This document shows positions 25,589-33,819 of a stretch of 40,871 nucleotides of DNA, one piece after another. Location: the NCBI GenBank assembly GCA_025355855.1, contig JANXYU010000014.1, positions 1-40,871 of the forward strand. Direction: 5' to 3'. A model generated the notes under the pieces. The model did not search any database, was not told the origin of the DNA, and saw nothing but the letters and a program-made list of their open reading frames with translations. The translations under genes were made by a program, and so were the position numbers. The first letter of the stretch is position 1, and every line of letters begins with the position of its first letter. The stretch comes from Actinomycetota bacterium (GTDB taxonomy: Bacteria > Actinomycetota > JAHEXW01).

Positions 25589-26312
25589 CCGCGGCCTCCA
25601 GCGGCTGCATGATAACCAGGGTGATGTTATCTTCGCCCCCCGCATCAAGAGCGGCTGCTACCAGATTATCGGCGGCTTCGTCCAGCGTGGCGGCTTGTGT
25701 CAATATTCGCCGGATAATGTCAGGTTCCAGTTTGGCGGACAAGCCGTCGGAGCACAGTAAAACAATGTCTCCCCGTTTGGCTGGCCAACTGAAAACGTCC
25801 GCGGTGACCGTAGGATATGTTCCGAGTGCTCTGGTTATCACGTGCTTGAGCGGGTGAATCCGGGCCAATTCCTCGTCGATCTCACCGCGCGCTATCATTT
25901 CTTGCACGAGGGTGTGGTCAACGGTCCATTGGGTTAGCTGACCGTCGCGCAGCAGGTAGGCGCGGCTGTCACCCACTTGGGCTAACCAGAGTTCATCGCC
26001 GTCGACGTAGGCGGCTGTTAAGGTTGTGCCCATGCCGGCATACGCTTTTTTACGCGCGGCCTCGGCATAGACCGCGTCATTCGCCAACTTGACGGCGACA
26101 GCTAAGGCTTCAGTGACTGCCTCGCCCGGCGCCCCTTGAACCGGCGGGCCAAAAGCCGCGGAAAATGTCTCCAGAGCCAAAGCGCTGGCGATTTCTCCCG
26201 CGTTATGCCCACCCATCCCGTCAGCGACGGCGAAGAGGCGGCCGTCCGCCAGCCAGGAATCCTCGTTGATTTCGCGCAGTTTCCCGATGTCAGTCCGAAC
26301 GGTAAACTTCAT
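25581..26312 (-). CDS. pstP: PP2C-type Ser/Thr protein phosphatase (PstP-like)
   Basis: A 243-residue catalytic domain of the PPM family, with the metal-binding motifs NEDSW (N-terminal), VADGMGGHNAGE, VGDSRAYL, LCSDGLS and GGEDNITLV. It would dephosphorylate the operon's kinases and their substrates. Unlike mycobacterial PstP it lacks a visible membrane helix and extracellular tail, being only the catalytic domain. The ATG at 26312 lacks a clear Shine-Dalgarno. It lies 122 nt downstream of fhaB across an inverted repeat element, and its 3' end overlaps the start of rodA. Confidence 0.94.
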   Translation of the reverse strand: MKFTVRTDIGKLREINEDSWLADGRLFAVADGMGGHNAGEIASALALETFSAAFGPPVQGAPGEAVTEALAVAVKLANDAVYAEAARKKAYAGMGTTLTAAYVDGDELWLAQVGDSRAYLLRDGQLTQWTVDHTLVQEMIARGEIDEELARIHPLKHVITRALGTYPTVTADVFSWPAKRGDIVLLCSDGLSAKLEPDIIRRILTQAATLDEAADNLVAAALDAGGEDNITLVIMQPLEAAGA

Positions 26313-26346
26313 CGGCGTAAACCAATTCGAACTGGGCGATTATTGT

Positions 26347-26429
26347 GATTATAAGGAGTATAAGGATTATAAAGGCATTCTGGCATCAGGTTATTCATTA
26401 TCTCTATTCTCCCCATACTCTTAATACTC
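26347..26429. repeat. Inverted arrays of the 9-bp unit (AT-rich variant) between fhaB and pstP
   Basis: Direct units GATTATAAG, GAGTATAAG and GATTATAAA occupy 26347-26373. Inverted units at 26394-26429 read on the minus strand GAGTATTAA, GAGTATGGG, GAGAATAGA and GATAATGAA. The arms can pair imperfectly, as at 17482, but with TAT in place of most TACs. It separates fhaB from pstP on the minus strand. Confidence 0.75.
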
Positions 26430-26434
26430 TAACC

Positions 26435-26893
26435 TCACATCTTCACCTGGAATATCGTATCTCCGATCTTAATCTTCAAGCCATTCTTTATCCGTACCGG
26501 CTCAGTTACCCGGTCGCGTCCGACGAAAGTTCCGTTTGTACTGCCTAGATCCATTAACCACCATTCGTCCAACTTCTTAATAATGCGGCTATGTTGATGG
26601 CTGACAAGGGGATCGCGTAAAACAATCTCTGTCTCAGTCGAGCGTCCGATAGTGACAATGTCGGTTAGCGGATAGACTCGCCCCGGATTTACGAAATCGC
26701 TTTTAATGACCTCAAGTGCCGCGTTTTCCGCCGGGCGTGACAAACGCTTTTGTTCCATCGCTTCACGTGCCTCGCTATAAGGAACGGGACGCTCGTAGAT
26801 ATCGATATAGATCGCCTTAACCACGCGGCCCAAGAATACATACAGGAGAATGACAAATGCCAGGTTGATCAGTGTAACGTAGCCGGGGGCCAC
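26435..26893 (-). CDS. fhaB: FHA-domain membrane protein (FhaB-like)
   Basis: A 152-residue protein with an N-terminal membrane helix (about 5-25), a charged linker and a C-terminal FHA domain. The phosphothreonine-recognition positions are visible: TIGRSTETEIVL, VSHQHSRI and GSTNGTFV. It would read phosphorylated threonines produced by the operon's kinases. The start is the GTG at 26893, 1 nt after the fhaA stop. The order fhaA-fhaB-phosphatase-SEDS-PBP matches the actinobacterial arrangement. Confidence 0.92.
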   Translation of the reverse strand: MAPGYVTLINLAFVILLYVFLGRVVKAIYIDIYERPVPYSEAREAMEQKRLSRPAENAALEVIKSDFVNPGRVYPLTDIVTIGRSTETEIVLRDPLVSHQHSRIIKKLDEWWLMDLGSTNGTFVGRDRVTEPVRIKNGLKIKIGDTIFQVKM

Positions 26894-26894
26894 G

Positions 26895-27575
26895 TTAAAA
26901 CCGCCGGAAGATAAAAATGACTTCGCCTGCGCCGATTTTGTCGCCGTCTTTCAATTCGGTCTCGGCAACGCGCTTCCCGTTGACAAAGGTGCCATTAGTG
27001 GCTCCCAGATCAGAGAGGAAGAAGTGCCCGTCCCTCGCCGTGATTTCCGCATGATGCCGGGAAAGACTTGGATCGGGCACGGGAACGTCGTTGGAAGACA
27101 GCCGTCCAATGGTGGCGCGACCTGGACCAAGCAGGAATGTCTCCCCCTCATCTTGGCCGAGAACCATCGTCAGCGACGCCAGCGCTTCATGCCCATCTTG
27201 TTTGGCAGGCGTAATCAGGCGCGCGTCTACGTCGACTAGGCCGGCCGGTTGATTCACGTCTTCAGCTAGGATTATGACGGGAACACCAAGCATCACATAG
27301 CCTTTTTCTTTGCGCCGCTGGTCCAAGAATGTGGTCAGCTCGGTAATCAAGCGATCTGTAAAGTCGGCCATTGCGGTCAGGTCGGCGGGGTTTAGCCGGG
27401 CAGTATATTCGTTAGGTATGTAGATTTTTGAGACACCGACCGTGCGGCCGGATTCCATCGCTCGATCCAATTTCTTGGCAATCTCTACCGGTTGGACGCC
27501 GGATTTGAAACCTTTAGCGAAAGCACCCTCGACGGTTCTTTCCAGCTTGGCTTCCAGGTCTTTTAGTAGGCTCAT
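26895..27575 (-). CDS. fhaA: FhaA-like protein (DUF3662 plus FHA)
   Basis: A 226-residue cytoplasmic protein. The N-terminal ~115 residues form the DUF3662 domain (LEAKLERTVEGAFAKGFKSG and a conserved YIPNEYTARLNPADL). The C-terminal FHA domain has TIGRLSSNDVPV, SLSRHHAEI and GATNGTFVN. It probably links phospho-signals to peptidoglycan precursor transport, as proposed for mycobacterial FhaA. Its ATG overlaps the stop of the preceding kinase gene (ATGA), which couples the two. Confidence 0.92.
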   Translation of the reverse strand: MSLLKDLEAKLERTVEGAFAKGFKSGVQPVEIAKKLDRAMESGRTVGVSKIYIPNEYTARLNPADLTAMADFTDRLITELTTFLDQRRKEKGYVMLGVPVIILAEDVNQPAGLVDVDARLITPAKQDGHEALASLTMVLGQDEGETFLLGPGRATIGRLSSNDVPVPDPSLSRHHAEITARDGHFFLSDLGATNGTFVNGKRVAETELKDGDKIGAGEVIFIFRRF

Positions 27576-29362
27576 TCTTCGTCCTCGTCATCCTCGTCTT
27601 CGCTGGCTGCCAGGCTGAAAGACCGGCGCGGCAACACCGCCAGCAGGCCTACAGGTAGTATAAGTGAAGCCAGCCAGCTTTTCAGGAGGGCATCTATGTA
27701 GGCCGGGCTCCAATGAATGGCCGTCATGATGGCTAGTTCGCCCGCCAATAATAGGAGCGCGCCCGCAGCCAGCGCCTTCGCGTCGCCAGACGCTGAACGC
27801 CGCTTGGCGAAAAAACTTACTAAGGCGGCCACGCCAGCCCATAAAAAAGCCTGGGTAAGAAAGGCCGCCGATTGGCCGAAAGGGCGAACAAATGTGACGA
27901 TAGCCGTTGCGGGATTCAATGATCCGGCCAGTGCATGTTTGAGCCCGAAAGTGTTGGCCAGCGCGACAAAATGAATGACTTTCGAATTGAACAGGTCAAA
28001 CGTGACCACGGCCAGTCCGCCTAAAAAGCCTATGCCGGCGGCGGCAATGGGACTCCAGAAGAGCCCCGCGAAAAGCGGGTAACTCAACCCGATTCCGGCT
28101 ATCGACGTCAAGGGCGCGAAGAACGCAAAAACGGTTTTGGCCGGTTTAGCCAGCCAAAAAGATAGCATCCAGAGAAATATGACGATCATTACGATAATCG
28201 AGACAACCAGGGAATAGTCAGCCAGAGGCAGAAACAAGATCACCAGACCGGCAGCCAATCCAACACGCGGAAAAAGAAGCGCGAGAACCGCGTAGACGAA
28301 AGGCAGAAGCGCCTGGACCTCGCCAGCGTAGAATCCGGTTTTTGAGAGGAAGAAGGAGAGGAATATCGTTCCGATGACCGCATTGGCGACGCGCTCCACC
28401 AGGAATCGATGTTCGGCTAGCCAACGCCCTACTGCTTCCTTGGCGTCAGACAAGGTCCCAACGAAAGGTCTAAAGGGCCCCGTGTATTCATCTACAACGA
28501 GTGGTAGGCCGGATACTGCGAGCTTGTAAAGAGGTTTTATGATTTTACGACTGGGCGTTTTAGCGGTCCGCATGCTTTCCAGATAATGGCGCAGAATCGT
28601 CACATCCTCCAACCGCTGGGTTCGCGTCTTTTCTAATGTTCTTAGAATCAGGCTTTCCAGATCGCGCGAGATATTGGCATTCAGTTCGGCCGGCGGTTGC
28701 GGATCTAAGTTAGTGATTTTAAAAACGATTCCCGCCGGGGTGGCGGAACCGAAAGGGGAGACGCCTGTCAGCATCTCGTACAAAACGACGCCTAGCGAAA
28801 AGACGTCCGTCCTCGCGTCAACGCGACCGCCTTTGGCCTGCTCCGGAGACATATACGCGAACGTTCCCAGAACGTCCCCCGCCGCCGTCATTGTTGAGGA
28901 CGCCAAGCGGGCGATGCCGAAGTCGGTTACTTTAATGCTGCCGTCCTTCGTAATCATTATGTTTTCCGGCTTGACGTCACGGTGAACAATGTCCATCGCA
29001 TGCGCCGCTTCCAGCGCGTCGGCAATCTGTATACCGATATCCAGGCCTTCCTCGATTGATAGCGGAGATTTTGCCTCGAGCACCTTGGATAATGGTACGC
29101 CGTCTATGTATTCCATGATGAGATAGTAGTAGCGTTCGTCTTTTTCCAGATCGAAAACAGTGACGACGTTCGGATGGTTGAGCTGTCCGGCGGCTCTCGC
29201 TTCAGTTAATGTGCGGTCGGAAGTCTTGGAAGACAGGTCAATGCGCTTAATGGCCACGGTGCGGTGCATTAGAGTGTCTTCGGCTCTAAAGACCTCGCCG
29301 TAGCCGCCTCGCCCGATGCTTTCTATGATGCGATATCTGTCCAGGACCATTGCTTCTATCAT
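27572..29362 (-). CDS. Ser/Thr protein kinase with polytopic membrane C-terminus
   Basis: A 596-residue protein. The kinase domain (1-270) has IGRGGYGEVF, VAIKRI, HRDVKPEN, DFG and an activation loop ending GTFAYMSPEQ. In place of PASTA repeats it has an unusual C-terminal half of about eight hydrophobic segments and a final acidic tail (SEDEDDEDEE). The membrane part could be a sensor or anchor; I do not recognise a family. It is the first gene of the cluster and is coupled to fhaA by a 4-nt overlap. A second start, the ATG at 29350, lies 7 nt after a TATGAT and may be the leaderless start. Confidence 0.88.
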   Translation of the reverse strand: MIEAMVLDRYRIIESIGRGGYGEVFRAEDTLMHRTVAIKRIDLSSKTSDRTLTEARAAGQLNHPNVVTVFDLEKDERYYYLIMEYIDGVPLSKVLEAKSPLSIEEGLDIGIQIADALEAAHAMDIVHRDVKPENIMITKDGSIKVTDFGIARLASSTMTAAGDVLGTFAYMSPEQAKGGRVDARTDVFSLGVVLYEMLTGVSPFGSATPAGIVFKITNLDPQPPAELNANISRDLESLILRTLEKTRTQRLEDVTILRHYLESMRTAKTPSRKIIKPLYKLAVSGLPLVVDEYTGPFRPFVGTLSDAKEAVGRWLAEHRFLVERVANAVIGTIFLSFFLSKTGFYAGEVQALLPFVYAVLALLFPRVGLAAGLVILFLPLADYSLVVSIIVMIVIFLWMLSFWLAKPAKTVFAFFAPLTSIAGIGLSYPLFAGLFWSPIAAAGIGFLGGLAVVTFDLFNSKVIHFVALANTFGLKHALAGSLNPATAIVTFVRPFGQSAAFLTQAFLWAGVAALVSFFAKRRSASGDAKALAAGALLLLAGELAIMTAIHWSPAYIDALLKSWLASLILPVGLLAVLPRRSFSLAASEDEDDEDEE

Positions 29363-29384
29363 AGGTCAAGGGTATCAGCCGGTA

Positions 29385-29393
29385 TGTTATAAT
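29385..29393 (+). promoter_or_regulatory. Extended -10 element of tRNA-Leu
   Basis: TGT-TATAAT lies 27 nt before the mature tRNA 5' end, within the gap to the divergent kinase. No convincing -35 box. Confidence 0.5.
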
Positions 29394-29419
29394 ACAAATC
29401 GTTCCAAACACGAACAAGC

Positions 29420-29506
29420 GCCCCCGTGGCGGAATTGGTAGACGCGCTACGTTCAGGGCGTAGTAGCCGTAGGGCTGTGCTGGTTCAAATCCAGTCGGGG
29501 GCACCA
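29420..29506 (+). tRNA. tRNA-Leu (anticodon CAG)
   Basis: A class II tRNA with acceptor GCCCCCG/CGGGGGC, an anticodon arm CTACG-TTCAGGG-CGTAG with anticodon CAG (29454-29456), a long variable arm and TGGTTCAAATCCA. The 3' CCA is encoded at 29504-29506. Confidence 0.97.
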
Positions 29507-29528
29507 CTCCAAACTGACAAGGAGTCTC

Positions 29529-30578
29529 ATGGCGTATAGCAGGGGAACCCTGTCATACCGGCAAAAACGCAAACCGATATTCAATCCTCGTGTAATCATC
29601 ATTGTTCTGGTCATTGTCTTCCTGCTGCTGTGCCTGATCGGCCGCGGTACCTTCAGTCATATAGGTTGCAGCAACGATGCCAGCGCAATCCAAAATTACA
29701 TCAATCAGGTTAAGAAAATCGCCGATCGTACCAATAAGGTGGGGACGGATTTCGCCGATTTGCGCAGCAATATTAAATCGTTGGCCAGGAAAGACCTTCA
29801 GATTAAGCTAAACAAAATGGCCAAGGACAGCGGCACAGTAACCGCCGACGCCAAAAAGATAGAGGTTCCAACTGAGATGGCGGATGCTAACGAATATCTT
29901 CTGGTGGCCTTGGAGCTGCGGACCACCGCTTTAGAGAGCTATCAGCCGGCCATCTTCAATGCCTTGGGCGATAACGACCTGGAAGTCTCGGCTAAACAAG
30001 TAAGTCTGTCTTTGCGAGATATTGCCTTTAGCGATCGGGCCTTCGGCCTGTTCAAAGAGAAAGCGCAAAAGGTTTTGAAGGCAAAAGACATCACGTTCGT
30101 ATCAGCTCCCGCGTCAGTGTTCTTGACGGTAGACGGAGAATACGAGGCGGCTAATGTGCTGCAGTTTCTCCAGGGGCTGAAGACTTCGGCGCCTGACCTG
30201 ACCGAAACGCATGGTATCGCCATCTCTGATGTTGTGTTAGATCCGGCCGCGACGGCCGATACCGACGGTGTTAGCGCCCTGCCTAGCACGTCGACCGTAA
30301 GTGTTTCGGTAACGGTTGAAAACCAAGGCAACCAGGTCGAGGTAAACGTTCCGATTGTCGCCACGCTAAAATCGGAGACCCAACCAAAACCCCAGCAGAA
30401 GAAGGTAACTATGGCATCTTTGGCGCCGGGTGAGAAGAAGACGATCAAGATAACGGGATTGACGCCGACAAAAGGCGATATCGTAAACATGCTGACGATT
30501 CAAGCGGGGCCTGTTCCTAATGAAAAATTCTTGGACAACAATATGAGTGAGATCAAGTTCACTGTTGCCGTTAAATAG
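29529..30578 (+). CDS. Membrane-anchored protein with CARDB-like C-terminal domain, unknown function
   Basis: A 349-residue protein. A basic N-terminus and a single hydrophobic helix (about 23-41) suggest a membrane anchor with most of the protein outside. Residues ~50-190 form an alpha-helical region rich in Lys, Ala and Asp, similar in texture to the lipoprotein at 1016. From ~240 a beta-rich module follows (VTVENQGNQVEVNVPIV, then a Gly/Lys-rich turn, ending with a DNNMSEIKF strand), as in CARDB-type adhesion domains. AAGGAGT precedes the ATG. It starts 22 nt after tRNA-Leu and may be read from that promoter. Function unknown. Confidence 0.75.
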   Translation: MAYSRGTLSYRQKRKPIFNPRVIIIVLVIVFLLLCLIGRGTFSHIGCSNDASAIQNYINQVKKIADRTNKVGTDFADLRSNIKSLARKDLQIKLNKMAKDSGTVTADAKKIEVPTEMADANEYLLVALELRTTALESYQPAIFNALGDNDLEVSAKQVSLSLRDIAFSDRAFGLFKEKAQKVLKAKDITFVSAPASVFLTVDGEYEAANVLQFLQGLKTSAPDLTETHGIAISDVVLDPAATADTDGVSALPSTSTVSVSVTVENQGNQVEVNVPIVATLKSETQPKPQQKKVTMASLAPGEKKTIKITGLTPTKGDIVNMLTIQAGPVPNEKFLDNNMSEIKFTVAVK

Positions 30579-30580
30579 AC

Positions 30581-31705
30581 TTAATCGCGCAGTGCCGCGT
30601 TATAGACCTCTTTGAAAGACCGACTATGTTTGCGAGCCGCGGCGGCGACGTCCTCGAACTCAGGTCGAATCGACACCAAACCGCCTCCGAACCAACCTTT
30701 CTTGACCCTTAAATCGCCGAATTCCGTGGTCACCGTTATTGTCTCCCGATGCAAGGCCAACCTTGAGACATTGGAAATCCGTAGTCCCAGGGTACCTGTT
30801 TCACGGAAGAACGCGTCTATGATAGCCGCGTCTTTGCCAGTCTCACAGAGACAGCTCACCACGTAGGCGGGTCGCCCCTTTTTCATGACGACGGGGGTAA
30901 ACCAGACATCCAGCGCGCCCGCCCCGAAAAGACGGTCCATAGCGTAAGCTACTGCTTCCGGTGAGAGGTCATCGATATTCGACTCTAATAACAGCACCGT
31001 CTCATCCGGCTGTCCGACCGCTTCCGTCGGCGCGTCGCCGACCATCAGCCGTAGCACGTTAGGTTGGTCCGTTTCTGCGTCGCCAGCGCCGTAACCAACC
31101 TGCCGCAAGGTCATCGGGGGAAGGGCCGCAGGCTGTTCCGCCAGCGTCTTGGCAATCGCGGCTCCCGTGGGTGTAACATTTTCCAAACCCACGTCATACA
31201 AGGTCACCGCCATACCGTTCAGAATGTGAGCGGTCGCCGGAGCGACCCGGCTGGCGGTAATCGTAGACACGTACAATCTGTCGATATCCAGCAGGTCAAG
31301 ACAGACAGCGGTGCCGGTCACGTCGATTATTGCGTCGACAGCTCCGACCTCGTGAAAGTGAACGGTCGCCGGCACCTGGCCATGGGCCGCGCCTTCCGCG
31401 GTTGCGAGAGTCTCGAACACTTTAGCCGCCTGTTTTTTAGCCCGGCCCGACAACCGACTGCCGGCTATGATCTTTAAGATGTCGAGCAGCTTTCTTTCGA
31501 CCGGCTCTGAGTTGTCTATAACATCAACCTTCGTCGCGGCGACGCCGGCTTTTCGCACAGCGCGGACGTTTATTTCCCAGCCGGCCAGGTTAAGCTTGGC
31601 CAACTCGTCGCGGAGTTGTTTAGGATCTACACCCGCGTCCACGAACGCGCCTAGCAACATATCTCCGCTGATACCGCCAATACAGTCCAAGTAGGCAATT
31701 TTCAT
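30581..31705 (-). CDS. larC: LarC, nickel insertion protein for the nickel-pincer cofactor
   Basis: A 374-residue protein that inserts nickel into the pincer nucleotide of lactate racemase-type enzymes. It begins YLDCIGGISGDMLLGA and contains VHFHEVGAVDAIIDVTG and VTPTGAAI. The start is the ATG at 31705, overlapping the larB stop (ATGA). It is one continuous gene, not split by a frameshift into larC1 and larC2 as in Lactobacillus plantarum. After the 'vyvS' strand it reads ASRVAPATAHILNG, and the expected glycine-rich segment with AHGxMPVP appears to be missing (about 12 residues); see findings. Confidence 0.9.
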   Translation of the reverse strand: MKIAYLDCIGGISGDMLLGAFVDAGVDPKQLRDELAKLNLAGWEINVRAVRKAGVAATKVDVIDNSEPVERKLLDILKIIAGSRLSGRAKKQAAKVFETLATAEGAAHGQVPATVHFHEVGAVDAIIDVTGTAVCLDLLDIDRLYVSTITASRVAPATAHILNGMAVTLYDVGLENVTPTGAAIAKTLAEQPAALPPMTLRQVGYGAGDAETDQPNVLRLMVGDAPTEAVGQPDETVLLLESNIDDLSPEAVAYAMDRLFGAGALDVWFTPVVMKKGRPAYVVSCLCETGKDAAIIDAFFRETGTLGLRISNVSRLALHRETITVTTEFGDLRVKKGWFGGGLVSIRPEFEDVAAAARKHSRSFKEVYNAALRD

Positions 31706-32457
31706 TGATTTGCCTGTTTGTTGATTGTCGCGGCTATGTACCCGGCTCCAAAACCATTGTCGATGTTGACGACGCTGACCCCGGGAGCGCAGCTCGTAAG
31801 CATCCCCAAGAGCGCGGTGACGCCGCCGAAACTGGCTCCATAGCCGACGCTCGTGGGAACCGCGATAACCGGGCACGCGGCAAGGCCGCCAACGAGGCTA
31901 GGTAAAGCGCCTTCCATGCCTGCGACCGCCACAATAACCTGCGCTTTGTTCAGAATATCGAGGTGGGCAAAAAGTCGGTGCGCGCCGGCCACGCCCACAT
32001 CGTATACGCGTGTAACTTTTGCGCCCATGGTCTCCGCTGTGACAGCTGCTTCCTCGGCTATCGGCATGTCGGTCGTGCCGGCCGAAATCACAACAACGTT
32101 CCCTACTGAGACCGGCGGATCTGGCGCGGGTATGACAACCAAGCGCCCAACGGCGTGATAGATAGCGGTCGGGGCGCCCTCGAGCGCCGCCGCGAACGCG
32201 TTCTCATCCGCTTTGGTGAGCATGACTGGGTGGTTGTGGCGCACCAGCTCTACTACGATTCTTGTTATCTGCGCGGGGGTTTTGCCGGGGCAGTAGACAA
32301 CTTCTGAGAAGCCGCAACGCAGCGTGCGGTGGTTGTCTATCTTAGCGTCGCCCAAGTCCTCATACGGCATGCTTTTAAGCTGGCCAACCGCTTCGTCAAC
32401 CGACATAGCACCCGTTTGGACTTGCTGGAGGAGGGTTTCAATCTGGCTTTTGTTCAT
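31702..32457 (-). CDS. larB: LarB, nicotinic acid adenine dinucleotide carboxylase/hydrolase
   Basis: A 251-residue LarB, which carboxylates the pyridinium ring of NaAD and releases AMP, the first step of nickel-pincer nucleotide synthesis. Signatures include SAGTTDMPIAEEAAVTAE, GMEGALPSLVGGL, PTSVGYGASFGG and VVNIDNGFGAG; a Cys sits in MLTSCAPG, as expected for the catalytic region. The gene lies between larE and larC with ATGA overlaps at both ends, so the three are translated together. Confidence 0.95.
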   Translation of the reverse strand: MNKSQIETLLQQVQTGAMSVDEAVGQLKSMPYEDLGDAKIDNHRTLRCGFSEVVYCPGKTPAQITRIVVELVRHNHPVMLTKADENAFAAALEGAPTAIYHAVGRLVVIPAPDPPVSVGNVVVISAGTTDMPIAEEAAVTAETMGAKVTRVYDVGVAGAHRLFAHLDILNKAQVIVAVAGMEGALPSLVGGLAACPVIAVPTSVGYGASFGGVTALLGMLTSCAPGVSVVNIDNGFGAGYIAATINKQANQ

Positions 32458-33260
32458 AGATTCATGCTCCCCATCCTGTAACCTTTAGGATCAATCTCGA
32501 TGCGGGCAAAATCCAAGTCGCAAAGAAACGAGCTGATTGTCGGCCAATCCGCGCGCAAGGCCGGCATTTGCTCCGGCGCCACCTCGATGCGGGCTTCGAT
32601 GTCATCAAGCAGACGGAGCCTGACATTGCGGAAGCCGCGTTCGCGCAGGAACGCCTCGCCCTGGTTGATTCGCATAAGCCGGTCGGATGTAACCCGGCGG
32701 CCGAAGGCTATGCGGCTGGCCAGACACGGCGCGGCCTCGCGATCCCAGTTGGGCAAGCCCAAAAGCCGGGCCATTTCTCGCACACCCTGTTTATCCAGTC
32801 CGGCTTCCAGCAGCGGGTGCACTACGCCCATCTCTCGCGCTGCCTCTAGCCCGGGACGCGTGTCAGTCAGGTCGTCGACGTTTACGCCCTCAAGAATGGC
32901 GGCAGCGTCAAGTCCGGCGGCCGATTTCTTGATATCGGCGTACATTTGACGCCGGCAGTGATAACAGCGGTCGGCCTTATTGGCCGCCGCAGCTTCGTTT
33001 TCGAGAAAGCTGGCGGAGATAACCCGATGGCTGACATCCAGGCCTTCGGCTAGACGTATTGCTTCATCAATATCCGAGTCAGGGGTGACTTCAGTCTGCC
33101 AAGTCACCGCCGTCAAGTTGCCGGATAAGGCGTCGCGCGCTGCCGCCAGCAAGAGCGTGCTGTCGGTGCCGCCGGAGAAGGCGACAACGGCGCCCGGCCA
33201 GGGCTCTATGCGTTGTTTAAGCAGTTCATACCGTTTATCAACCAACATACGCATCATCAT
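32454..33260 (-). CDS. larE: LarE, sulfur transferase of nickel-pincer nucleotide synthesis
   Basis: A 268-residue PP-loop protein. AFSGGTDSTLLL is the ATP-binding loop, followed by RCYHCR and the conserved PCLASRIAFG segment carrying the likely sulfur-donor Cys. It adds two sulfurs to the cofactor precursor. The frame opens with ATGATGATG; a TAGTAT sits so that the third of these (33254) would be a leaderless start, so the N-terminus may be shorter by two residues. It is the first gene of larEBC; no larA (lactate racemase) is in the window. Confidence 0.93.
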   Translation of the reverse strand: MMMRMLVDKRYELLKQRIEPWPGAVVAFSGGTDSTLLLAAARDALSGNLTAVTWQTEVTPDSDIDEAIRLAEGLDVSHRVISASFLENEAAAANKADRCYHCRRQMYADIKKSAAGLDAAAILEGVNVDDLTDTRPGLEAAREMGVVHPLLEAGLDKQGVREMARLLGLPNWDREAAPCLASRIAFGRRVTSDRLMRINQGEAFLRERGFRNVRLRLLDDIEARIEVAPEQMPALRADWPTISSFLCDLDFARIEIDPKGYRMGSMNL

Positions 33261-33298
33261 ATACTATGCCGCGCGGCTCAAACAACGCCAAACCGTTA

Positions 33299-33307
33299 TG
33301 CTAAAAT
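33299..33307 (+). promoter_or_regulatory. Extended -10 element of the DUF4446-pheA-serS unit
   Basis: TGC-TAAAAT, divergent from larE; the leader of about 35 nt contains AGGAGG at 33327-33332. Confidence 0.5.
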
Positions 33308-33343
33308 GGTGTTTACCTTTTCATATAGGAGGAAAAACTTATC

Positions 33344-33817
33344 TTGAGCTCGGCAATAGCTTTCGTCATTCTGTCAATTTTCTTGGTCGCCTTGATTGTT
33401 TGGGTCGGTTTTATTTCCTACAACCTCGGTCTAATAAGACGCAACCAACGCATTTTGACCAGGGGCATGACAGATAACACGCTGCAAGAGATCCTGGCGC
33501 AACATTTCGTGCGAGTAGACGGGTTGGAGGACCGCATTGCGCAAGCTGAAGAAAACATCAATGTTTTGCACAATATTCAGCTGGACGCTGTGCAAAGAAT
33601 AGGGCTTGTGAGATATGACGCTTTCAGTGATATGGGCGGCGAGCTGTCGTTCGCTCTGGCCTTACTTAATGAGCATGGTGACGGAATCGTCATCAGCACG
33701 ATTATCGGCCGGGCCGATAATCGGACTTACGCCAAACAAGTTCGCGGCGGCCGGGCCATGATTCAACCGTCGGCGGAGGAAACGTCGGCTATAAACCAAG
33801 CCATGGGCGGGAGGTAG
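33344..33817 (+). CDS. DUF4446 membrane protein
   Basis: A 157-residue protein: an N-terminal membrane helix (about 7-27), a charged coiled-coil stretch (about 40-85) and the DUF4446 core QRIGLVRYDAFSDMGGELSFALALLNEHGDGIVIS. The start is TTG, with AGGAGG 11 nt upstream. Family function is unknown; it often sits in housekeeping clusters. It is followed after 2 nt by pheA, implying an operon. Confidence 0.88.
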   Translation: MSSAIAFVILSIFLVALIVWVGFISYNLGLIRRNQRILTRGMTDNTLQEILAQHFVRVDGLEDRIAQAEENINVLHNIQLDAVQRIGLVRYDAFSDMGGELSFALALLNEHGDGIVISTIIGRADNRTYAKQVRGGRAMIQPSAEETSAINQAMGGR

Positions 33818-33819
33818 AC

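Noticed and set aside
25589-25648. A longer N-terminus for the SEDS protein beginning at 25648
   Set aside because: The extra 20 residues lie in the phosphatase gene and lack a ribosome-binding site; the GTG at 25588 follows GGAGG.
31706-31876. A longer LarC N-terminus starting at 31876
   Set aside because: It is an out-of-frame reading of the end of larB; the ATG at 31705 overlaps the larB stop and gives the standard LarC start.
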